Origin: an uncultured Bacteroidota bacterium | Lineage (GTDB): Bacteria; Bacteroidota; Bacteroidia; UKL13-3 | Direction of reading: 5' to 3' | DNA length: 5,334 bases | Assembly: GCA_903898215.1 (NCBI GenBank) | Contig: CAIUEQ010000092.1 | Span: 1 to 5,334, forward strand | Shown: in pieces, positions 1 to 5,334 of the stretch | Layout of the letters: every line of letters starts with the position of its first letter | Position numbering within the stretch: the first letter of the stretch is position 1 | Notes under the pieces: generated by a model | Databases searched by the model: none | What the model saw: the letters and a program-made list of their open reading frames with translations, nothing else | What the model was told of the DNA's origin: nothing | Made by a program: the position numbers and the translations under genes

Positions 1-40
1 CCCTAAGAGACTTCCTATTATTAAAATGAGGTACAAATCA

Positions 41-112
41 AAAAGCTCCTTCAGGAGCGACATTTTGGTAGAAAAAAAGAGCAAAATAAAAAAGCTCTGT
101 AGGAGCGACCTG
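41..112 (+). repeat. REP-like composite repeat, copy A (two hairpins)
   Basis: Seen directly: a first hairpin with stem GCTCC/GGAGC (45-49 and 54-58, loop TTCA), then GACATTTTGGTAGAA (59-73), an A-rich linker, and a second hairpin with stem GCTC/GAGC (94-97 and 103-106, loop TGTAG), followed by GACCTG. Both hairpins are followed by GAC, so the hairpin-GAC module is itself duplicated. The same order and spacing recur in the opposite orientation at 206-272. From memory, such hairpin-plus-TTGGTAGAAA and GGAGCGACCTG strings are dispersed in many copies in Bacteroidota genomes. They may be mobilised by REP-associated tyrosine transposases, but none is in the window, so that is inference. Confidence 0.6.
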
Positions 113-205
113 AATTATTTCATCAAATGGAATAATGAAAATGTAAAGTATGCAACAATCAAATTCGAATAAAAATCCTCAATTAATTTAGCTAGCAATT
201 TGTTC

Positions 206-272
206 AGATCCTATGGGGCTGTATTTCATGGGGGCTTTAATGTTACCAATATTTAATCCCTACGGGATTGAT
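206..272 (-). repeat. REP-like composite repeat, copy B (inverted to copy A)
   Basis: Read on the minus strand this begins with a strong hairpin, stem AATCCC/GGGATT (264-269 and 255-260) with a three-base loop. Next comes ATATTGGTAA (252-243), and then AGCCCCATAGGATCT (220-206), a degenerate second hairpin. Hairpin-centre to TTGGTA distance (about 15 bases) and hairpin-to-hairpin centre distance (about 49 bases) match copy A, although the stem sequences differ. That fits related elements whose stems have changed while the layout was kept. The second hairpin has mismatches and is probably decaying. It lies about 95 bases beyond the stop codon of the minus-strand DUF2147 gene. Confidence 0.55.
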
Positions 273-364
273 TAAAAATTTATTCAGCGATAAAATGTTG
301 GATAAGTATCTGTTTATGAATTTTAAAAAAAAATAAGACTTATGTATTTATCGATATAAAATAG

Positions 365-814
365 CTATTCACTTCTGGTCCATATTTCTGTTTTACCAAT
401 CAGTGAAATGCCAATAAAACCGTGTACTTCAAGGGTGTTGTTATTTGTTAGTTTCATTTTGCAGCTATAAGTTTTTCCACTTTTAGGGTCGTAAATTTCT
501 CCATTAACCCACTCGTTATTTTTCTCATCATATTCAAACCCTTTTAATAAAAGCAATCCTAAAATATGTCGTGAACGAAGTGCGGTATCCGGATTTTTAT
601 CATCCACTTTTATTTTACCTTGTTCATTCAATTCATTTCGCAACCACGATATTTTACCATAAAAGTAGTTACCGGTTTTAAATATTATGATCTTGCTGTT
701 TGTGCTACTTGTAAGCCAAGTGCCTACAATATCATCCGACTTTGTTACACGAGCAGTGAATCCTAGCGTAGCTATCAGAATAAAAAAGGTAAATAGAAGT
801 TTAGTTCGTAACAT
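365..814 (-). CDS. DUF2147 family exported protein
   Basis: A 149-residue protein recognised as a DUF2147 member. Residues 1 to about 21 form a signal peptide (basic MLRTK, hydrophobic core, cleavage probably after the GFTA stretch), so it should act in the periplasm or envelope. Family landmarks in order: DIVGTWL (28-34), a Gly-Lys-Ile-x-Trp-Leu strand (53-58), DDKNPD (71-76), LRSRHILGLLLLKGFEYD (79-96), GEIYDPKSGKTYSCKM (105-120) and a C-terminal G-x-S-L-x-G-x-T-E-x-W-T-R block (135-147). Length is normal for the family and no key segment is missing. The biochemical role of DUF2147 proteins is not established; a small beta-rich, lipocalin-like fold is plausible. The ATG at 814 sits just after an A-rich stretch with only a weak ribosome-binding site. 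The gene diverges from the beta-barrel gene at 926. Confidence 0.9.
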   Translation of the reverse strand: MLRTKLLFTFFILIATLGFTARVTKSDDIVGTWLTSSTNSKIIIFKTGNYFYGKISWLRNELNEQGKIKVDDKNPDTALRSRHILGLLLLKGFEYDEKNNEWVNGEIYDPKSGKTYSCKMKLTNNNTLEVHGFIGISLIGKTEIWTRSE

Positions 815-903
815 GTTTTTTTTTCTTGAAATGTAATCTGATTTTTTTAGATATCAAAATTTTAAACATGACCATTATCATTTATAAGCAGTGTTCGCTT
901 TTT

Positions 904-911
904 TACTTTTG
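904..911 (+). promoter_or_regulatory. Candidate Bacteroidota -7 element for the barrel gene
   Basis: TACTTTTG matches the TAnnTTTG consensus of Bacteroidota housekeeping promoters exactly and lies 14 bases before the ATG at 926. No convincing TTTG -33 box is found at the usual distance upstream, and the implied leader would be only around ten bases, so this could be chance in AT-rich DNA. The same 111-base gap (815-925) must also hold the promoter of the divergent DUF2147 gene. The best minus-strand candidate is AAATTTTG (862-855), with one mismatch to the consensus and again no clear -33 box. Confidence 0.3.
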
Positions 912-925
912 ACATTGAAAATCAA

Positions 926-2116
926 ATGCTCATAGCTTTCCAAAAGTACATTCAAAAACAAATCACCCTTCCCATATTTATATTTCTAATAATATGCAAA
1001 GGTCAATATGCCTATTCACAGGATACAACATTGTATTCCTACAGTGATCACGATAATAAAATATTTTACTCTTCACTTCAATCAATTATAACAGGAAATC
1101 AACCCATCTCGTATTTTGCCTGGATGCCCTCATTCATGCCTGTTGAACGACCTATACCACTCGGAACAAAAGAAGGGAAATATGGTTATTTATTTGAAGG
1201 GAATTTTGATCAGTCGTTCACTTTATTTCAAGGAAGAAGCAATTCAAATTATTTTTTAAAGACAACAAGAATATCTTTCAGGTTTGCTCCAACACTGAGG
1301 CTAACTTTTGATATGAATAATTATCTTTTGCCTACCAACGAAAAAGTAGGAGGGCAGGTCGATAAAGTTATTTGGGATAATTATTCTCATCATATCATTT
1401 ATCAGAAAAAAAACGACTCAACAGAAAGTGATGATTTGCTAAACTGGGATAAGAATGAGAAGCCTGTTAAAATGATTTACTTAAGTTTTACAGGTATGCA
1501 TTTTTCAAACGGATTAATTTTATCAAAGGTGTTTTTAGATTCAACTCATACCCGAAACGATTATCAAAGCGGATATTTTTCCACCAATTATTTTCAGGCG
1601 ATGGTTAATTATTCCTATCTCAAAATAAAATTATTGACAGTAGGAATAGGTTATCAGATTGATGTTTCGGGAATGCATGCTCAGCAAAACAGATATGGTC
1701 AGAACCGTATTTTATTGGTACTTCAATCAAGATCAAAACCTCGTATTGCATATTTTAATATCATTCCACAGCTACGAACGATACATGAAAAAGATTTGAT
1801 AACAGGAAAAAGCTATACCTTAAAAAGACTTTGGGAACACCGAATCAGAATCGAATCAGAATATATTTTAGGGAACCTTAGTGATTTTCATCGCAGCAGT
1901 GATTACAGATTTAGCACACATTTTTATTACGAAATTTTACCCTTACGATCACGTTCTGTTGGTGCATTATTTCATGCTTATTATGGAAGAGATTATTTAA
2001 ATATCAGGTATGATGATATTGTATTTGGAATAATGGCAGGACTAACCTTAGATATTAATAAATATAGAACTCCGAGGTTTTCTGAGAAAGATTATATCGT
2101 TAACGCAAAACGATAA
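926..2116 (+). CDS. Putative outer-membrane beta-barrel protein, possibly phospholipase A-like
   Basis: A 396-residue protein with a signal peptide (hydrophobic core about 13-24, likely cleavage in AYS-QD after residue 31, leaving Gln at +1). The mature part alternates hydrophobic and polar residues in aromatic-rich strands, for example 98-112, 115-130, 183-190, 222-245, 262-282 and 365-377, with polar loops between them, as expected of an outer-membrane barrel. Residues 192-196 read HFSNG, and FSTNY follows with Asn221. Outer-membrane phospholipase A (OMPLA/PldA) uses His and Ser in an HxSNG motif plus a later Asn that is followed two residues on by an aromatic. Here the gap from Ser194 to Asn221 is 27 residues against 12 in the E. 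coli enzyme, so a loop would be longer. NYLLP (132-136) also recalls the family. The phospholipase reading is inference; the safe call is an uncharacterised barrel. No Shine-Dalgarno is obvious. Confidence 0.75.
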   Translation: MLIAFQKYIQKQITLPIFIFLIICKGQYAYSQDTTLYSYSDHDNKIFYSSLQSIITGNQPISYFAWMPSFMPVERPIPLGTKEGKYGYLFEGNFDQSFTLFQGRSNSNYFLKTTRISFRFAPTLRLTFDMNNYLLPTNEKVGGQVDKVIWDNYSHHIIYQKKNDSTESDDLLNWDKNEKPVKMIYLSFTGMHFSNGLILSKVFLDSTHTRNDYQSGYFSTNYFQAMVNYSYLKIKLLTVGIGYQIDVSGMHAQQNRYGQNRILLVLQSRSKPRIAYFNIIPQLRTIHEKDLITGKSYTLKRLWEHRIRIESEYILGNLSDFHRSSDYRFSTHFYYEILPLRSRSVGALFHAYYGRDYLNIRYDDIVFGIMAGLTLDINKYRTPRFSEKDYIVNAKR

Positions 2117-2117
2117 T

Positions 2118-2645
2118 TCAATTTTTATTTTGTTTGGAAAGATTCTTCAAAATCTTTTTTGCTCTTGCAACAATTCCTGAACTTCCAAATGGAATCATAT
2201 CCTCGATTGTTGCAACCAATTCGGTTTTTAATTCAGGATACCGAATACATATTTTTTCAAGAACGGTCATCGAATGAGCTTTAACTGCAATGGTTTCATC
2301 GATAGCTCTTAGGTAATGAAAACAGATATCATAAATTTCACCAAGCAATTCTTCTGGGAGTTCAATTTCAGAAAACACTTTTACTATATTTCTTTTAACC
2401 CCATCATGAATATTTGGTTCTTTTAATTTTGTTATCAGTTTTTTAAAATAGGGTTTGAGGAATTCCGGATTAGCAATTGCGCAATAACTTACAACCCACG
2501 ATGCACGCTGAGTAATGCGGTATTCGCCTTTTAAAAACAATTCCATCAATATTTTAAAACGAACTTTATCATCACCTATAAAATTAACAATAAGCATCGT
2601 TTGCTTTTTGCTATGCTCTTTTAAAATGGCTTCTTCGATGTTCAC
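2118..2645 (-). CDS. HEAT-like helical-repeat protein, function unknown
   Basis: A predicted cytosolic, all-helical protein of 175 residues from a GTG start at 2645, with no signal peptide or membrane segment. It is built of successive amphipathic helix pairs of HEAT/ARM type: EEAILKEHSKKQ, a helix around RFKILMELFLKG, then QRASWVVSYCAIANPEFLKPYFKKL, GVKRNIVKVFSEI, AVKAHSMTVLEKI and ARAKKILKNL. I recall similar small proteins in other Bacteroidota, with the QRA-W segment and VKRN and VKA-SMTVL segments conserved, but no known function. An upstream TTG at 2690 is in frame, but it and the residues WSLWS lie inside a dispersed DNA repeat and should not be coding. An ATG at 2597 would give 159 residues but cuts off the first conserved helix. 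No promoter is evident, so the gene may be read through from the deacetylase gene 143 bases upstream. Its stop codon is one base from that of the convergent barrel gene. Confidence 0.75.
   Translation of the reverse strand: MNIEEAILKEHSKKQTMLIVNFIGDDKVRFKILMELFLKGEYRITQRASWVVSYCAIANPEFLKPYFKKLITKLKEPNIHDGVKRNIVKVFSEIELPEELLGEIYDICFHYLRAIDETIAVKAHSMTVLEKICIRYPELKTELVATIEDMIPFGSSGIVARAKKILKNLSKQNKN
2138..2160 (+). terminator. Weak candidate terminator of the barrel gene
   Basis: AAAGATT (2138-2144) and AATCTTT (2151-2157) form a 7-base-pair stem around a six-base CTTCAA loop, and the plus strand continues in T to give a run of six. It starts 21 bases past the stop codon of the barrel gene, in the right orientation. 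The stem has only one G-C pair, so it may be inefficient or fortuitous. It lies inside the 3' coding end of the convergent helical-repeat gene. Confidence 0.25.
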
Positions 2646-2669
2646 TTTGAAATTGATGAATGATGTTTT

Positions 2670-2785
2670 TTTAGACCACAAAGACCACAAAGAAATTCAT
2701 TTTCAGTTTTCTGCATAACGTCAAAGAAGTCTTTGTGCGCTTTGTGGTATAGCATATTCACTTCTTTGTGTTCCTTGTGGTTAAA
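2670..2785. repeat. Cluster of three CTTTGTG-type dispersed repeats, one inverted
   Basis: Three versions of a unit close to CTTTGTGnnCTTTGTGGT followed by an A/T tail are visible. One is on the minus strand (2692-2670), two are on the plus strand (2731-2751 and 2764-2785). The outer units are inverted relative to each other and pair over 20 positions with two mismatches, around a central segment of roughly 70 bases, so RNA from either strand could fold into a long stem. From memory, near-identical strings are abundant intergenic repeats in Bacteroidota. The cluster occupies nearly the whole gap between the deacetylase stop codon (2789-2791) and the GTG start of the helical-repeat gene. Neither side has the strong T tract needed to call it a terminator on the minus strand, where the only long transcript would come from. 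Confidence 0.65.
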
Positions 2786-2788
2786 TTT

Positions 2789-5311
2789 TTATTTCCCCAA
2801 TTCAATCAAATTAACAAACAATCTATACGCACCTGAAATTCCTGCAGGTAATTCTCTAAAGAAAACCAATCCGGTATAAATGAAATTTCCTTTTCCATGT
2901 TTTGCAATGATGAGTGAACCTTTATTTGGCTTCTCATTTTCGTCAGCCATGCTTAAAGGCATTTCATATTTGCCTGTCGAATCGGTTGCGGTATAAATGC
3001 AACGCTCCTGAATCCAGCCTTCAAAATCTTTATCGGTAATTTTATTTGGGATGTTTAGCACAGGATGATTTGGCATTTCGAAATTGACTTTTGCGTTTTC
3101 ATCTGTCACTCTATCGCGAGTAACTTTAAAAGGGTAGGGACCAATATTTCCATTTAGCTGAGAAAGGAAATTATTGGTATTGTATTGTACAATTAAGTTT
3201 CCACCGTTGCTTACATAATCCATTAATTTTTGTTTGAAGTTTGAGAGTTTGTCGTTTGTGTTATATGCACGAACTCCTGTAACTATTGCATCAAATTGTG
3301 AAAGATTTTCTTTACTCAACTTTTCATCAGTAAGCGTTGTTACTTCATAACCGAGTTGTTGCAGACATTGTGGAACTTCATCACCGGCACCGGGAATATA
3401 GCCGATATGTTTTGATTTAGTTTTGATATCCAGCTTCACCAATTTTGCTTCGGCATCAGGAAACCATGTTTGAATAGGAATATGATCGTATTTAATTTCT
3501 TTGATGCCTTTTGAATATTCGATGCCATCAATAATTGCAGTTGCTTTTAAAATTGCCACAGTTTCTTTTGAAGGCGCAGTAACAAATAATGAAATAGATA
3601 AGTCTTCACCTTTTTTATCCATCTCTAAATTTTTGATACCAAAAATATTTGAAGGTTCACCAACATTCATCGCAGGATGAGGTTTTATTTTCCATCCTTC
3701 AGGTAACGAAAATTTCAAATCAAACTTTGCATGATCTTTTCCTGCTTTAACAATAACTTTTATTTCTTTTTCATTCTCATCAGCAAACACAATTGATTTC
3801 TGTTCAATGTTAATCATCACCGGAGGAGTGATGACCAAAGGTCTGTATAGTTCACCATGAGATGGGTCAACCCATTTGTATTGTTGCTTTAAATTAAAAT
3901 ATACTTCGGTTTCTTTAAAATATAGAGTCAAAGTTGCATTTGAAATTCGTTGAATATTTGGAAATTGTCTGTATCTCAAATCTTCAATTTCAAACAAATT
4001 ATTTTTTATTCCATTTTTTAGATAATAAAGTTCTGTGTTTTCAATACTTGAATTGGTGAAATATTTTTTAGAAATCAGAATCTGTTTGTTTTTTTGAAGT
4101 GTACCATTTACAATTGAATCAACAATAGTTTCTTTGTTATTAAGATTCTCTGAAATAACCAATCTATATTTTATATCACCTAAGTTCCGACTGATTAATG
4201 AATAGTTTTGAGTAATCGTATCTTTAATTGAAGTATTGCAATTTGAAGTGTAAGCATCTATACTTATTCCCGATAATACTTGAAATAATTGGAGTGCTAA
4301 ATCATGATGATAATTATATTTACCTGTAAATTCTTTATATAAAGGTAATAACTTATCACTACTTTTTTCCGGCTCTTCAACTTTGTAATCTTTCAAAATC
4401 TTTGCAATTTTTTCATCAATTGCTTTTCCTCCTTTCATTCTCTTCCAACTAAAATCAATACCATCAAAAATGTTTTTGAGGTTTGAAGTGTCTCCTTTTA
4501 TCGGTTTAAAATACTCAAAACTTTCTCCACGTTGTTTGGCGCTTCCAAATCCCTGACTGCGGTGCATACTGCGACTTTCGGCCGCTATCTCACCGTAACT
4601 TTTTCCAAGCAATGCGTTGTAACCGCCAACATCTAATTTTAACAGTTTACTCAAATCGGCATTCGGATTAAAAAAACGTGCGGCACTGTTGTAAAACATT
4701 CTTCGAGTTTGCCACACATCCACATATTTTAATTGTTCAGGAAAACGTTTCGGATCGGCTGCTGCATCAAATGCTTCTTCAGCTAAAATTGCTGAAGCTG
4801 TATGATGTCCGTGTCCACCGCTGCCATCGGTTGCAAAACGTGTGATAATAATATCAGGTCTAAAATTTCTAATCACCCAAACCACATCTGCCAGTACCGA
4901 ATCGTGATTCCATTTTTCAAAAGTTTCTTTCGGAGTTTTGCTGAAACCAAAATCGTAAGCACGTGTAAAAAATTGTTCGGCTCCATCAATTCTTCGTGCA
5001 GCTAACAATTCTTGTGTGCGAATAATTCCTAATTCAATACCTTGTTCAGCACCAATTAAATTTTGACCTCCATCACCTCGAGTTAAAGCCAGATAACCTG
5101 TTCGCAAACATTTTTCATTTGCTAAGTAAGCAATTAATCGAGTATTTTCATCATCGGGATGAGCCGCGATATATAATACCGAACCAACTGTGTTCAGTTT
5201 TTTTAGCTGTAATAAAATTTCGGAAGAAGTATAGGAGCGAGGTGCTTGCCCAAATGAAATTAAAAAGTAAAAATTAAAAAGTAAAATTAGGGGAAATATC
5301 TTTTTTATCAT
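2789..5311 (-). CDS. Exported PIG-L/LmbE-like deacetylase with C-terminal GATase-like domain
   Basis: An 840-residue protein, far longer than the roughly 230-300 residues of stand-alone PIG-L enzymes. Residues 1-21 are a signal peptide (MIKK, hydrophobic core, cleavage likely SFG-QAP). The PIG-L domain spans about 42-270. AHPDDE (50-55) gives zinc ligands His51 and Asp54 and the probable base Asp53; GHGHHTAS (166-173) gives His167 and His170, which match the catalytic His and third ligand of the GHPDH motif in MshB. All catalytic residues are thus present. Such enzymes remove acyl groups, usually acetyl, from N-acylated amino sugars, but the substrate here is unknown. Residues about 500-608 look like a beta-sandwich (NEW3/Ig-like), and about 634-715 plus the tail resemble a class I glutamine-amidotransferase-like fold without a catalytic Cys. 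Residues about 350-490 match nothing I recognise. The ATG at 5311 directly precedes the signal peptide; the 23 bases upstream show no promoter or clear ribosome-binding site. Confidence 0.88.
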   Translation of the reverse strand: MIKKIFPLILLFNFYFLISFGQAPRSYTSSEILLQLKKLNTVGSVLYIAAHPDDENTRLIAYLANEKCLRTGYLALTRGDGGQNLIGAEQGIELGIIRTQELLAARRIDGAEQFFTRAYDFGFSKTPKETFEKWNHDSVLADVVWVIRNFRPDIIITRFATDGSGGHGHHTASAILAEEAFDAAADPKRFPEQLKYVDVWQTRRMFYNSAARFFNPNADLSKLLKLDVGGYNALLGKSYGEIAAESRSMHRSQGFGSAKQRGESFEYFKPIKGDTSNLKNIFDGIDFSWKRMKGGKAIDEKIAKILKDYKVEEPEKSSDKLLPLYKEFTGKYNYHHDLALQLFQVLSGISIDAYTSNCNTSIKDTITQNYSLISRNLGDIKYRLVISENLNNKETIVDSIVNGTLQKNKQILISKKYFTNSSIENTELYYLKNGIKNNLFEIEDLRYRQFPNIQRISNATLTLYFKETEVYFNLKQQYKWVDPSHGELYRPLVITPPVMINIEQKSIVFADENEKEIKVIVKAGKDHAKFDLKFSLPEGWKIKPHPAMNVGEPSNIFGIKNLEMDKKGEDLSISLFVTAPSKETVAILKATAIIDGIEYSKGIKEIKYDHIPIQTWFPDAEAKLVKLDIKTKSKHIGYIPGAGDEVPQCLQQLGYEVTTLTDEKLSKENLSQFDAIVTGVRAYNTNDKLSNFKQKLMDYVSNGGNLIVQYNTNNFLSQLNGNIGPYPFKVTRDRVTDENAKVNFEMPNHPVLNIPNKITDKDFEGWIQERCIYTATDSTGKYEMPLSMADENEKPNKGSLIIAKHGKGNFIYTGLVFFRELPAGISGAYRLFVNLIELGK

Positions 5312-5334
5312 GATTGAGTTTAAAATCAGAAAAC

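Larger units (their letters stand above)
1..364. other. Intergenic region with two REP-like elements
   Basis: No convincing gene is visible in this stretch. It holds two short composite repeats, described separately, in opposite orientations, and AT-rich filler between position 115 and 205 and between 273 and 364. One plus-strand frame is open from position 2 to a TAA at 170-172, but it runs straight through the hairpins of the first repeat and resembles no protein I know. No tRNA, rRNA or riboswitch-like structure was seen. The 3' end of the DUF2147 gene abuts the right edge; no GC-rich hairpin followed by a T tract was found directly after its stop codon. Confidence 0.6.

Noticed and set aside
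255..269. AATCCC/GGGATT hairpin as terminator of the DUF2147 gene
   Set aside because: It is about 95 bases past the stop codon, is not followed by a T tract on the minus strand, and is explained as the first hairpin of a REP-like element.
2118..2645. Toxin-antitoxin or defence role for the small helical protein
   Set aside because: No partner gene, nuclease or DNA-binding motif is present; helical repeats alone do not support such a role.
2670..2692. Promoter within the repeat, from its TTTG motifs
   Set aside because: The TTTG motifs are about nine bases apart, not the roughly 20 expected between -33 and -7 boxes, and the TA of TAnnTTTG is missing.
2515..2718. Plus-strand open frame of 67 codons
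   Set aside because: It is antisense to the helical-repeat gene and its end is translated from the dispersed repeat; it has no protein family features.
2670..2785. CRISPR array
   Set aside because: There are only three imperfect units, one inverted, with unequal spacing and no cas genes; it fits a dispersed intergenic repeat.
4802..5005. Plus-strand open frame of 67 codons
   Set aside because: It lies entirely antisense to the conserved PIG-L catalytic domain and is Cys/Ser-rich as expected of a shadow frame.

Overview
The window (AT-rich, 5334 bases) looks like a chromosomal segment from a member of the Bacteroidota, probably an environmental one. The reasons are the protein types (a large exported PIG-L deacetylase with C-terminal extensions, a DUF2147 protein, signal peptides with Gln at the likely +1 position), weak or absent Shine-Dalgarno sequences, a TAnnTTTG-type promoter element, and two kinds of short dispersed repeat that I recall as typical of Bacteroidota genomes. 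The assignment rests on recognition, not on a search.

Layout. Positions 1-364 carry no convincing gene; they hold two copies, in opposite orientation, of a REP-like element made of two small hairpins separated by a TTGGTA-containing linker. A DUF2147 exported protein (365-814, minus) and a putative outer-membrane beta-barrel protein (926-2116, plus) diverge from a 111-base gap. The barrel gene converges on a HEAT-like helical-repeat protein (minus, stop codon at 2118-2120, likely GTG start at 2645) with one base between the stop codons. A cluster of three CTTTGTG-type repeats, one inverted relative to the other two, fills most of the 143 bases between that gene and the large PIG-L/LmbE-like deacetylase (2789-5311, minus). 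The last 23 bases are the leader of the deacetylase gene.

Function. Three of the four proteins are predicted to be exported: one soluble periplasmic or envelope protein, one outer-membrane barrel and one secreted or periplasmic metal-dependent deacetylase. The fourth is a cytosolic helical-repeat protein. No shared pathway is evident. The deacetylase and HEAT-like genes lie on the same strand and could be cotranscribed through the repeat cluster, but nothing proves this.

Most worth a second look: an HxSNG motif plus a downstream Asn in the barrel protein, resembling the active site of outer-membrane phospholipase A; the conserved internal geometry of the two REP-like elements; and the long inverted repeat between the last two genes, which also creates a false upstream TTG start. 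I did not find a clear new defence, mobile or RNA system.
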